A stretch of DNA of 64,000 bases from Streptomyces cellulosae. GTDB taxonomy: Bacteria; Actinomycetota; Actinomycetes; Streptomycetales; Streptomycetaceae. The stretch covers positions 310,001 to 374,000 of the forward strand of contig BNBH01000001.1 of NCBI GenBank assembly GCA_014655195.1, given 5' to 3'. The notes beneath the pieces were generated by a model. That model worked only from the letters and a program-made list of their open reading frames with translations. It was not told the origin of the DNA and ran no database searches. Of this stretch, positions 44,240-51,681 are shown in pieces. The stretch's first letter is position 1, and every line of letters starts with the position of its first letter. Both the position numbers and the translations under genes were made by a program.

Positions 44240-44251
44240 GCGCCCACGCTA
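44240..44251 (-). promoter_or_regulatory. -10 box, leaderless start
   Basis: TAGCGT on the minus strand (44251 to 44246) with 6 bases to the ATG at 44239. Confidence 0.45.
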
Positions 44252-44340
44252 GTCGCGAGGCCCCGGGCACGAAACGAGGTTGCGCCGGAGCGCCTCGCCC
44301 CGAGAGGGTGCCGGGATGACCGTCCCCCACGGGAGTTGAT

Positions 44341-45243
44341 GTGCCGTACCCTCACACCCCCGCCGTCTCCGCGTTCCGCCTCACGGACGACAAGGCCGGG
44401 CCGTACGGCATCACGGCCGGCCCCGACGGCGCGCTCTGGCTCACGCTGGTGCACAGCGGCGGCGTCGCCCGCCTCACCCTCGACGGCGCGTACGAGGAGT
44501 ACGCCCTGGACGCGCCCGACTGCCGTCCCACGGTGATCGCGCCCGGACCGGACGGCGCCCTCTGGTTCACCCGCTTCCAGGACCACCGGATCGGCCGCGT
44601 CACCGTCGACGGCGTCGTGACGTCCGTCCCGCTGCCGTCCGCCGACGCCGGTCCGTACGGCATCACGGCGGGGCCGGACGGCGCGCTCTGGTTCACGGAG
44701 ACGACCGGTGACCGCGTCGGCCGGATCACCGTCGACGGGCAGATCACGGAGTTCGCGCTCCCGGTCGCGGGCGGCTTCCCCTCCGCGATCACCACGGGCC
44801 CGGACGGCGCACTGTGGTTCACACTGAACGGCGCGAACGCGATCGGCCGCATCACCGTCGACGGCGACACCGCCGTGTATCCCTTGCCCACGGACGCCGC
44901 CGGGCCGGTCGGCATCGCCGCCGACGGCGACGCCGTCTGGTTCACCGAGATCCTGGCCGGCCGGATCGGCCGGATCACGCCGGACGGCCGGATCACGGAG
45001 CTCCCGCTCCCCGACCGCTCGGCCAAACCGCACGCGATCGTCGCCGCCGCCGACGGCGAGTGCTGGTTCACGGAATGGGGCACGGGCCGCGTCGGCCGCG
45101 TCACCGGGACCGGCGAGATCACCGAACACGCCCTCCCCGACCCGTCCTCCGAACCCCACGGCATCACCGTGGGCCCGGACGGCGCCCTGTGGACGGCCCT
45201 GGAGACGGGCGGGGTGGCGCGGGTGGACCGACGGCTGCGGTGA
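44341..45243 (+). CDS. Vgb-like lyase (virginiamycin B lyase family)
   Basis: 300 residues forming a seven-bladed propeller: the repeat GPDGALWFT...RIGRITVDG occurs about seven times. Virginiamycin B lyases open streptogramin B lactones with a His/Glu/His set; here PHAI near residue 221, WFTEWGTG and EPHGI near 271 occupy matching places. GTG start, weak RBS. Resistance activity is an inference: environmental Vgb-like proteins often have other roles. No signal peptide. Confidence 0.85.
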   Translation: MPYPHTPAVSAFRLTDDKAGPYGITAGPDGALWLTLVHSGGVARLTLDGAYEEYALDAPDCRPTVIAPGPDGALWFTRFQDHRIGRVTVDGVVTSVPLPSADAGPYGITAGPDGALWFTETTGDRVGRITVDGQITEFALPVAGGFPSAITTGPDGALWFTLNGANAIGRITVDGDTAVYPLPTDAAGPVGIAADGDAVWFTEILAGRIGRITPDGRITELPLPDRSAKPHAIVAAADGECWFTEWGTGRVGRVTGTGEITEHALPDPSSEPHGITVGPDGALWTALETGGVARVDRRLR

Positions 45244-45277
45244 GGGTGAGGCCGGTCGGCCTCACGTACGCCCCCCT

Positions 45278-46247
45278 TTACACCCCGCTCGGCAGACTGC
45301 CACCGCCCGTCTGCTGCACCGGAATCATGACCGCGCGCGCGTCGGCCTTCCCCGGCCTGAACATCAGACTCGACGGCTGCGCGGTCCGGCGGTCGGACAC
45401 CACGATGCCGCCGCGCCACTTGCCCGAGGGGTCCTGGTAGCGGAACTGGAGCGTCTTCAGCCGCTCCCCGAACTCCTCCCGCAGTGGGCGGTACGCATCG
45501 TCGCAGTGCACGTTCCACGTCACGTCGCCCAGGTAGGCGTGACAGGCGACGGGGAAGCAGGGAAGACACCACCAGGTCCGCGAGCTGCAGCAGCGTGTGC
45601 GTGTCACTGTGCCCGAAGACGGGGGACTCGATGACGCCTTTGAGCAGGTCACCGCCCGCGCGGTACTTGCGTGTCGTGACGCAGTGGACGTTCGGCGCGT
45701 TCTTCGACTTGGTGCGGCTGTCGAGGATCATCACGCCGCGCGAGTGACTGTCCAGCAGCTGGGCCTGGAAGGTCTCCGTGAGGCTTCCCACCGAGGTGCT
45801 GTACACCCCCGTCTCGTTCACGGCGTGACCCTCCTGTTTCACCCACACCACCCGGGCCAGCACGCGGGCGTTGCAGCGCTCCAGCAGGCCGAGGACCGAG
45901 TCCACGAGGAGCGTCGCAGCCCGGCGCCGGTCCCGGTTCCCCACGCGGATGTCCTTACGGACGTCGGCCCCCTTGACCTCCGTGTGGATCACCTCGGAGA
46001 GATGCCGGGCACGGCCCAGCTGCGGCCGGTACGTCTTCTTGACGGTCAGGAAGTCCCAGGTCAACTGCTTGATGCAGGAGTCGTGGACGGTGAAGCCACC
46101 GACGACGAGAACCGGCGGTGCGTCCGGTCGCGAGCGGTCGACGGTCTGACCGTTCCCCGCCTCGTCGATGTAGCACAGGTACAACGAGCCTCCCGGAAAG
46201 CACTCGGGCCGCTCCCGAAGGAGCGGCCCCAGGACCTGGTGAGCCAT
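45278..46247 (-). pseudogene. DUF3800 gene, frameshifted
   Basis: The N-terminal frame (46247 down to about 45556) encodes MAHQVLGPLLRERPECF, then YIDEAGNGQ typical of DUF3800, a SYxxGRxRHLSEVIHTEVKG region and ILDSRTKS. At about 45555-45565 the frame breaks; the continuation (ACHAYLGDVTWNVHCDDAYRPLREEF, LKTLQFRYQDPSGKWRGG) is read to 45278 in a second frame. One base gained or lost restores LVVSSLL-FPVACHAYLG. DUF3800 proteins occur near defence and mobile genes and may be RNase H-like; the broken copy is likely inactive unless it is a sequence error. Confidence 0.78.
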
Positions 46248-46432
46248 ATGCACCGTGCTTTGTTTGCTGCCCCGATGCTGCCGAGAACGACATCGACCGG
46301 TCAAGCCGATCGTCACAGTCGGTTGACATGTGCGCGCAGTGAGTAACGCGATGCAGGTGTGGGGCAACCCGGCGACGGCGGCTCACCATGGAGACGACGG
46401 CGCACGGAAGCAGCACCGGGAAGAATGACGGC

Positions 46433-47095
46433 ATGGCCGACACCCAAGACCTCCGCGCCCGTTTCGTCCATGCCCTCGAAGGGGCCCGGGGTTCCTCGGA
46501 GGGGCCCGACCCCGTGCCGTACGCGGAGCATCTGATCGCCCGCTGGCAGGAACCGCAGCGGCGGTACCACACGCTCGATCACCTCACCGCGGTCCTCGAC
46601 CGCGTCGACGAGCTGGCGGACCACGCCGACGACCCCGACGTCGTACGGCTCGCCGCGTGGTTCCACGACGCCGTGTATCTGCCGGACCGGTCCGAGAACG
46701 AGGAGCGGTCCGCGCGGCTCGCCGAGCGCGCGCTGCCGGAGGCCGGGGTGTCCGCGGAGAAGACCGAGGAGGTCGCCCGCCTGGTGCGGCTCACCGTGAC
46801 GCACGACCCCGCCGACGACGACCGCGACGGCCAGGTGCTGTGCGACGCCGACCTCGCGATCCTCGCCGCCGCGCCGTCGGCGTACGCCGCCTACACCGCC
46901 GCCGTCCGCGAGGAGTACCACTTCGTGCCGAACGACGCCTTCCGCGAGGGCCGAGCCGATGTGCTGCGCCAACTCCTCGGCCTGCGCCGCCTGTTCCGCA
47001 CCCCGTACGGCCAGGAGCACTGGGAGGCCACCGCCCGCCACAACCTGCGCGGCGAGCTGGAAATGCTGTCGACCCCGCCCCCGCCCTCCGCCTAG
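46433..47095 (+). CDS. HD-domain phosphohydrolase-like protein
   Basis: 220 residues. Metal motif residues: YHTLDHL (His-x-x-x-x-His), WFHDAVY with the HD pair near residue 83, and LCDADLAIL with a later Asp. The arrangement fits small HD-domain metal hydrolases of unknown substrate. ATG 46433 (MADTQDL); an in-frame ATG further upstream at 46388 lacks a good site. The stop TAG also starts the -10-like box of the next gene. Confidence 0.87.
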   Translation: MADTQDLRARFVHALEGARGSSEGPDPVPYAEHLIARWQEPQRRYHTLDHLTAVLDRVDELADHADDPDVVRLAAWFHDAVYLPDRSENEERSARLAERALPEAGVSAEKTEEVARLVRLTVTHDPADDDRDGQVLCDADLAILAAAPSAYAAYTAAVREEYHFVPNDAFREGRADVLRQLLGLRRLFRTPYGQEHWEATARHNLRGELEMLSTPPPPSA

Positions 47096-47105
47096 CCTCC
47101 CCGTC
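47093..47105 (+). promoter_or_regulatory. -10 box overlapping the HD gene stop
   Basis: TAGCCT at 47093-47098 begins with the TAG stop of the HD gene and lies 7 bases before the ATG at 47106. Confidence 0.45.
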
Positions 47106-48188
47106 ATGCATGCATCCGGAGCGGAACAGGTGGAGGCGGCCGTCGCGGACAGCGTGGCGGTCCTGGGGGCGGTCACCGACCGCGACTGGACGGGGGTCCG
47201 GGCGGGACGGCTGGAGTGGAACTGCCGGGAGACGGCGGCGCATGTCGCCAGTGATCTGATCGCGTACGCGGGTCAGCTCGCGGGACGGGCGCAGAACGCC
47301 TACGTTCCCTTCGAGATCACGCTCGACGGCACCGACGACGGCCTGGACCCGGCAGACAACCCCGGCCTCCTCCACGTCATCACCACCACCGGCGCCCTCC
47401 TCGCCGCCGCCGTCCGCACCACCCCCCGCTCCGTGCGCGCCTTCCACCCCTACCCCTTCCGGCACGCGAACCGCGAAGGCTTCGCCGCGATGGGCATCGC
47501 GGAGGTGCTGCTGCACACGCACGACATGACCGAAGGGCTCGGAGTCTCCTACGAACCCCCCGCCGAGCTGTGCGAGTTCGTGCTCACACGGATCTTCCCG
47601 CGCGTGAAGCCGGGCCCCGCGCCCTGGCCGACGCTGCTGTGGGCCACCGGCCGCGGCGAATTAGAGGGGCGGGAGCCGGTCAGCGGCTGGCGCTGGTGCA
47701 ACAACCCCGTCCTGCGCTCCGAGCGGCTCGACCTGGAGGGCGTCACCCCCGCGGTCGCCGCGAGCCTGGCACTGGCGGGCGACGGCGGCTTCACCTGGGC
47801 GGGCGGCGCCCCCGCCGACGGCACGCGGGTGGGCGCCGGCATCGGCGTCACGCAGTACGAGGAGGGCGCGTACCACCCCGAGTGGGGCATGTACGTGCTG
47901 GTCCGCCGGGAGGACGACCGTGCGGTGGGCGCGATGGGCTTCCACGGCGCGCCCGTCGACGGACGGGTCGAGATCGGCTACGACCTCGTCGTGGAGGCCC
48001 GCGGCAACGGCTACGCGACCGAGGCCCTGCGCACCCTCTCGGCGTGGGCGCTCGCACAGGACGCCGTGCACACCGTGGTGGCCGTCGTCGAGGAGACCAA
48101 CGTGGCGTCGCAGAAGGTCGTCACCCGCGCCGGGTTCACCGAGGTGTCCCGGCACGAGAACCAGATCACCTACGAACTGCGCGCCTGA
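47106..48188 (+). CDS. DinB-like domain fused to GNAT acetyltransferase
   Basis: 360 residues. Residues 1-185 have DinB/maleylpyruvate isomerase-like helices (LEWNCRETAAHVASDLIAYAGQLAG, GFAAMGIAEVLLHTHDMTEGLG). Residues 190-360 are a GNAT N-acetyltransferase with AGAMGFHGAP, EIGYDLVVEARGNGYATEALRTLSAWAL (acetyl-CoA loop RGNGYA) and NVASQKVVTRAGF. It contains the only TTA codon I found in a gene (47661-47663), so translation may require the bldA tRNA. Substrate unknown; ends convergently overlapping the DUF4031 gene by 19 bases. Confidence 0.87.
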   Translation: MHASGAEQVEAAVADSVAVLGAVTDRDWTGVRAGRLEWNCRETAAHVASDLIAYAGQLAGRAQNAYVPFEITLDGTDDGLDPADNPGLLHVITTTGALLAAAVRTTPRSVRAFHPYPFRHANREGFAAMGIAEVLLHTHDMTEGLGVSYEPPAELCEFVLTRIFPRVKPGPAPWPTLLWATGRGELEGREPVSGWRWCNNPVLRSERLDLEGVTPAVAASLALAGDGGFTWAGGAPADGTRVGAGIGVTQYEEGAYHPEWGMYVLVRREDDRAVGAMGFHGAPVDGRVEIGYDLVVEARGNGYATEALRTLSAWALAQDAVHTVVAVVEETNVASQKVVTRAGFTEVSRHENQITYELRA

Positions 48189-48460
48189 TCCGGGGCCCGC
48201 CCCGTCCGCTTGCGCCGCCGCAGCCCCGCCCCGTGCAGCAGCCGCACCACCTCGCGGCTGCTGACCTCCACCGCGCCCGCGCGCACCGCGTCCGCGTACC
48301 GGTGCTCCGGGATGTCGTAGTGGTCGCGTTCGAAGGCGCGGCCGGGCACGCCCAGGGCGGCGGCGAAGAGGTGCAGCTCGGCGTAGGAGACGTCGCTCAC
48401 CAGGTGGGACCAGAGGCGGCCGTGGCCCGGCCAGGTGGGCGGGTCGATGTACACCGTCAC
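48170..48460 (-). CDS. DUF4031 domain protein
   Basis: 96 residues: VTVYIDPPTWPGHGRLWSHLVSDVSYAELHLFAAALG, then RDHYDIPEHRYADAVRAGA, characteristic of DUF4031, unknown function. GTG start overlaps the upstream stop by 4 bases (GTGA), so it is coupled to the zinc-like gene before it. Basic C-terminus RRRKRTGR may contact nucleic acid. Its 3' end overlaps the convergent DinB-GNAT gene. Confidence 0.85.
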   Translation of the reverse strand: MTVYIDPPTWPGHGRLWSHLVSDVSYAELHLFAAALGVPGRAFERDHYDIPEHRYADAVRAGAVEVSSREVVRLLHGAGLRRRKRTGRAPDQARSS

Positions 48461-48846
48461 GAGGCGCCCGTCTCGCCGAGTCCGCCGACCGCCGCGACCT
48501 TCACGCCCGCCTTGTGGCACACCCAGTGCGGGTCGGGGCCCAGCTCCGGCTCGACCTCCAGCGCGTGCGGGTCGCCGCTGCCGCACACCGGGCACAGCGG
48601 CCAGCGTCCGTACCGCTCGAGCAGGGCGTCCTGCACGTCCTGCGCGACCAGACCGGCCAGGAAGCCGGCGCCCTCCGGCCACTGCTCGACCCACCAGCGG
48701 CGGTGCGACACGGATTCCTCGACGAGGGACACCACGTCCGCCTCGGCGACCCCGCGCGCCATGAGGTCGGCCAGCACGAGGGCACGCGCCGCGTGCAACG
48801 CCTGTTCCAGGGGCGGAGGGGGGCCGGGTTCACGCTGGGGGTCCAT
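48457..48846 (-). CDS. Small protein with possible zinc ribbon
   Basis: 129 residues. Mostly helical N-terminus (LEQALHAARALVLADLMARGVAEADVVSLVEESV), then CPVCGSGDPHALEVEPELGPDPHWVCHKAG, where four Cys/His could bind zinc. No named family. ATG 48846; it overlaps DUF4031 by 4 bases, so both form one operon divergent from the MurR gene. Function unknown. Confidence 0.78.
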   Translation of the reverse strand: MDPQREPGPPPPLEQALHAARALVLADLMARGVAEADVVSLVEESVSHRRWWVEQWPEGAGFLAGLVAQDVQDALLERYGRWPLCPVCGSGDPHALEVEPELGPDPHWVCHKAGVKVAAVGGLGETGAS

Positions 48847-48883
48847 GTCCCCATTGTGCGCACTCTTGACCAGGAGCCCGCGA

Positions 48884-48903
48884 CGAAAATATCTTTCATT
48901 TCG
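48884..48903. promoter_or_regulatory. A+T-rich operator-like site before murR
   Basis: CGAAA (48884-48888) and TTTCG (48899-48903) form an inverted repeat around an A+T-rich centre, immediately at the GTG of murR; a GAAATTTTC palindrome follows inside the first codons (48920-48928). Confidence 0.45.
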
Positions 48904-49838
48904 TGACCAATGACGTGAAGGAAATTTTCGGGAGCGCCGGCGCCTCACCCGCTCCGCCCGCGCCCGCCGCCCTCGCGGCCAAGGTGCGCACGCTCGCCCC
49001 GTCGATGACGCGCTCCATGCAGCGCGTCGCCGAGGCGGTCGCCGACGACCCGGCCGGCTGCGCGGCGCTCACGGTCACCGGCCTCGCCGAGCTGACCGGC
49101 ACCAGCGAGGCCACCGTCGTCCGCACGGCCCGCCTGCTCGGCTATCCCGGCTACCGCGACCTGCGGCTCGCCCTCGCCGGGCTCGCCGCCCAGCAGCAGT
49201 CCGGGCGCGCCCCCGCGATCACCACCGACATCGCCGTGGACGACCCCATCGCCGATGTCGTCGCCAAGCTCGCCTACGACGAGCAGCAGACCCTCGCCGA
49301 CACGGCCGCCGGACTGGACACCGTCCAGCTCGCCGCCGCCGTGACCGCCCTCGCGGGCGCCCGCCGCACCGATGTGTACGGTGTCGGCGCGTCGGGGCTG
49401 GTCGCCCAGGATCTCACCCAGAAGCTGCTGCGCATAGGTCTGCTGGCACACGCCCACAGCGACCCGCACCTCGCGGTGACCAACGCCGTGCAGCTGCGCT
49501 CCGGTGACGTGGCGATCGCCATCACCCACTCCGGCACCACCGGCGACGTCATCGAGCCGCTCCGGGTGGCCTTCGAGCGCGGCGCCACGACGGTCGCGGT
49601 CACCGGCCGCCCCGACAGCCCCGTCACGCAGTACGCCGACCACGTCCTGACCACCTCCACGGCCCGCGAGAGCGAGCTGCGCCCGGCCGCGATGTCCTCC
49701 CGTACGGGCCAACTGCTCGTCGTGGACTGCCTGTTCGTGGGTGTCGCCCAGCGCACCTACGACGCCGCGGCGCCCGCCCTCTCGGCGTCGTACGAGGCGC
49801 TGGCGCACCGGCACCGGGCGACCCGCAAGGGCCCGTGA
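48903..49838 (+). CDS. murR: RpiR/MurR-family regulator
   Basis: 311 residues. N-terminal RpiR helix-turn-helix (TRSMQRVAEAVADDPAGCAALTVTGLAELTGTSEATVVRTARLLGYPGYRDLRLAL, about 36-90) and C-terminal sugar-isomerase (SIS) domain (about 115-290: DVYGVGASGLVAQDLTQKLLRIG, DVAIAITHSGTTGDVIEPL). The family senses sugar phosphates such as MurNAc-6-phosphate. It precedes murQ by 86 bases on the same strand, hence the name. GTG start, A+T-rich site directly upstream. Confidence 0.88.
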   Translation: MTNDVKEIFGSAGASPAPPAPAALAAKVRTLAPSMTRSMQRVAEAVADDPAGCAALTVTGLAELTGTSEATVVRTARLLGYPGYRDLRLALAGLAAQQQSGRAPAITTDIAVDDPIADVVAKLAYDEQQTLADTAAGLDTVQLAAAVTALAGARRTDVYGVGASGLVAQDLTQKLLRIGLLAHAHSDPHLAVTNAVQLRSGDVAIAITHSGTTGDVIEPLRVAFERGATTVAVTGRPDSPVTQYADHVLTTSTARESELRPAAMSSRTGQLLVVDCLFVGVAQRTYDAAAPALSASYEALAHRHRATRKGP

Positions 49839-49924
49839 GGGCGGACCCTGCCGCGCACCGGCCGTGTGCGCGCCCCCGCCGTACCCCTTCCGAGCCGCCG
49901 GCCCCGACCGAAAGAACACCGCCC

Positions 49925-50860
49925 ATGACCTCCACCTCCCGCGACCGTGATCTGCGCTCCCAGCTCGAGACCCTGACCACCGAGGCGTTCCGGCCGGAGC
50001 TGGCGGACGTCGACCGGCTGCCCACGCCGGAGATCGCGCGGCTGATGAACGCCGAGGACGCCACGGTCGCGGGCGCCGTCGCCGGGCAGGTGCCGGCGAT
50101 CGCCGCAGCGATCGACGCCGTGGCGGAGCGGATGGCGCGCGGCGGGCGGCTGATCTACGCGGGCGCGGGCACGGCGGGGCGGCTGGGCGTGCTGGACGCC
50201 TCCGAGTGCCCGCCGACCTTCAACACCGACCCGTCGCGGGTCGTCGGCCTGATCGCGGGCGGCCCGTCGGCCATGGTGAACCCGGTCGAGGGCGCCGAGG
50301 ACTCCCCCGAGCTGGCCGAGTCCGACCTCGCCGCGCTCGGCCTCACCGCCGACGACACGGTGGTCGGCATCTCCGCCTCGGGCCGCACCCCGTACGCCGT
50401 CGGCGCCGTCACGTACGCCCGGAAGCTCGGGGCGCTCACCGTGGGGCTGTCGTGCAACCGGGACAGCGCGCTCGCGGCGGCGGCCGAGCACGGCGTCGAG
50501 GTGGTCGTGGGCCCCGAGTTCCTCACCGGCTCCACCCGCCTCAAGGCCGGCACGGCGCAGAAGCTCGTGCTGAACATGATCTCGACGATCACGATGATCC
50601 GGCTCGGCAAGACGTACGGGAACCTCATGGTCGACGTACGCGCCTCCAACGAGAAGCTGCGCGCCCGCTCCCGCCGGATCGTCGCCCAGGTGACGGGCGC
50701 GGACGACGCGTCCGTGGAACGCGCGCTCGCCGCCACCAACGGCGAGGTGAAGAACGCGATCCTGGTGCTGCTGGCCGGGGTGGACGGACCCACGGCGGCC
50801 CGGCTCCTCGACGAGGCCGACGGCCATCTGCGGGCGGCGCTGGCGGCCGCGGGGGGCTGA
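49925..50860 (+). CDS. murQ: N-acetylmuramic acid 6-phosphate etherase
   Basis: Cleaves the lactyl ether of MurNAc-6-P to GlcNAc-6-P and D-lactate in cell-wall recycling; cytoplasmic. 311 residues with one SIS domain (GGRLIYAGAGTAGRLGVLDASECPPTFNTDP, VVGISASGRTPYAVGAV) and TYGNLMVDVRASNEKLRARSRRIV. The catalytic glutamate of DASECPPTF is present. ATG 49925. Downstream of its RpiR-type regulator; no MurNAc transporter or kinase is adjacent. Confidence 0.95.
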   Translation: MTSTSRDRDLRSQLETLTTEAFRPELADVDRLPTPEIARLMNAEDATVAGAVAGQVPAIAAAIDAVAERMARGGRLIYAGAGTAGRLGVLDASECPPTFNTDPSRVVGLIAGGPSAMVNPVEGAEDSPELAESDLAALGLTADDTVVGISASGRTPYAVGAVTYARKLGALTVGLSCNRDSALAAAAEHGVEVVVGPEFLTGSTRLKAGTAQKLVLNMISTITMIRLGKTYGNLMVDVRASNEKLRARSRRIVAQVTGADDASVERALAATNGEVKNAILVLLAGVDGPTAARLLDEADGHLRAALAAAGG

Positions 50861-50908
50861 CGGCGCGGGCTGGGATACTGGAGCCGTCCCCCACCCGGAG
50901 AATCCACC

Positions 50909-51478
50909 ATGAACCACGCACAGCTCACCGCCCTCGGCCGGGCGCTGCGTGTGCTCGGTGAGCACGGCGAGGCGCTCTCCGCCGACACCCCGGACGCCAG
51001 GCTGCACGAGGTGCGCGACGACCTGCGGCGGGCGCTCGACCTGCTGGAGGACACCGTGACCACGGCGCCGCCCACCACGCGCTGCGCCGAGCACCCCACG
51101 GGGCCGGTCGACGAGAGCGCCCCGGACCTGTGCCTGCTCTGCGAGACGCGGCGCCGCGCCGCCCGCCGCGCCGAGTTCAACGGCCCGGCCCCGCAGGCCC
51201 GCCCCGCCGACCCCGCCCCCTCCCGTTACGGCGTGCGCGGCGACCGCCCGCAGCCGCAGCAGCGGTGGCTCCCGGAGATGTGGAACGGCCAGGCGTGGCA
51301 GCTCTGCGGCACCCCCCGCCGCGACCGCCGCGAGGCGGAACTCTTCGTCAAGGCCCAACTCCGCTCCCCGCGCCCGGCCATGGCCTACCGCGTCGTCCAC
51401 GAGTTCACCGACTACGAGGTCCTCCGGGTCTGGGGCAACCCGGTCCACGTGGACATCGAGCCGATGGGGAACCTCTGA
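50909..51478 (+). CDS. Conserved hypothetical protein with Cys pair
   Basis: 189 residues. N-terminal helical part (LTALGRALRVLGEHGEAL, ARLHEVRDDLRRALDLLED), then RCAEHPT and DLCLLCETRRR with three cysteines and a histidine that could bind zinc, and a C-terminal small domain (WLPEMWNGQAWQLCGTPRRDRREAELFVKAQL, YRVVHEFTDYEVL). Starts 48 bases after murQ. No function recognised. Two hairpins follow the stop. Confidence 0.75.
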   Translation: MNHAQLTALGRALRVLGEHGEALSADTPDARLHEVRDDLRRALDLLEDTVTTAPPTTRCAEHPTGPVDESAPDLCLLCETRRRAARRAEFNGPAPQARPADPAPSRYGVRGDRPQPQQRWLPEMWNGQAWQLCGTPRRDRREAELFVKAQLRSPRPAMAYRVVHEFTDYEVLRVWGNPVHVDIEPMGNL

Positions 51479-51495
51479 GCGTCCCCTCCGGCGCA

Positions 51496-51542
51496 GAACG
51501 GCGGCCCCTGTCCCGAGGTGATCGGGACAGGGGCCGCCGTTC
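51496..51542. terminator. Strong hairpin, 21-bp perfect stem
   Basis: Arms 51496-51516 and 51522-51542 are fully complementary around a GGTGA loop, 18 bases past the stop of the preceding gene. One of two related hairpins. Confidence 0.9.
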
Positions 51543-51614
51543 CCCTGAGGCACCCGCGGGCGTCACGGCCACCGACATCGGCCGGGGCCTCCCGGGGGGC
51601 CGCCCCCGGACACC

Positions 51615-51661
51615 GAACGGCGGCCACCGTCCCGACGCCCTCGGGACAGTGACCGCCGTTC
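51615..51661. terminator. Second copy of the same hairpin
   Basis: Arms 51615-51635 and 51641-51661, two C-A mismatches in 21 pairs. It starts exactly 119 bases after the first and lies 20 bases from the stop of the MFS gene. Both are followed by CCCGCGGGCGTCACG at the same offset. Confidence 0.88.
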
Positions 51662-51681
51662 CGCTCACGCGCCCGCGGGCG

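Noticed and set aside
44352..46367. Single long protein across the Vgb antisense and DUF3800 region
   Set aside because: The frame is open by chance through the Vgb gene; the DUF3800 homology ends at the frame break.
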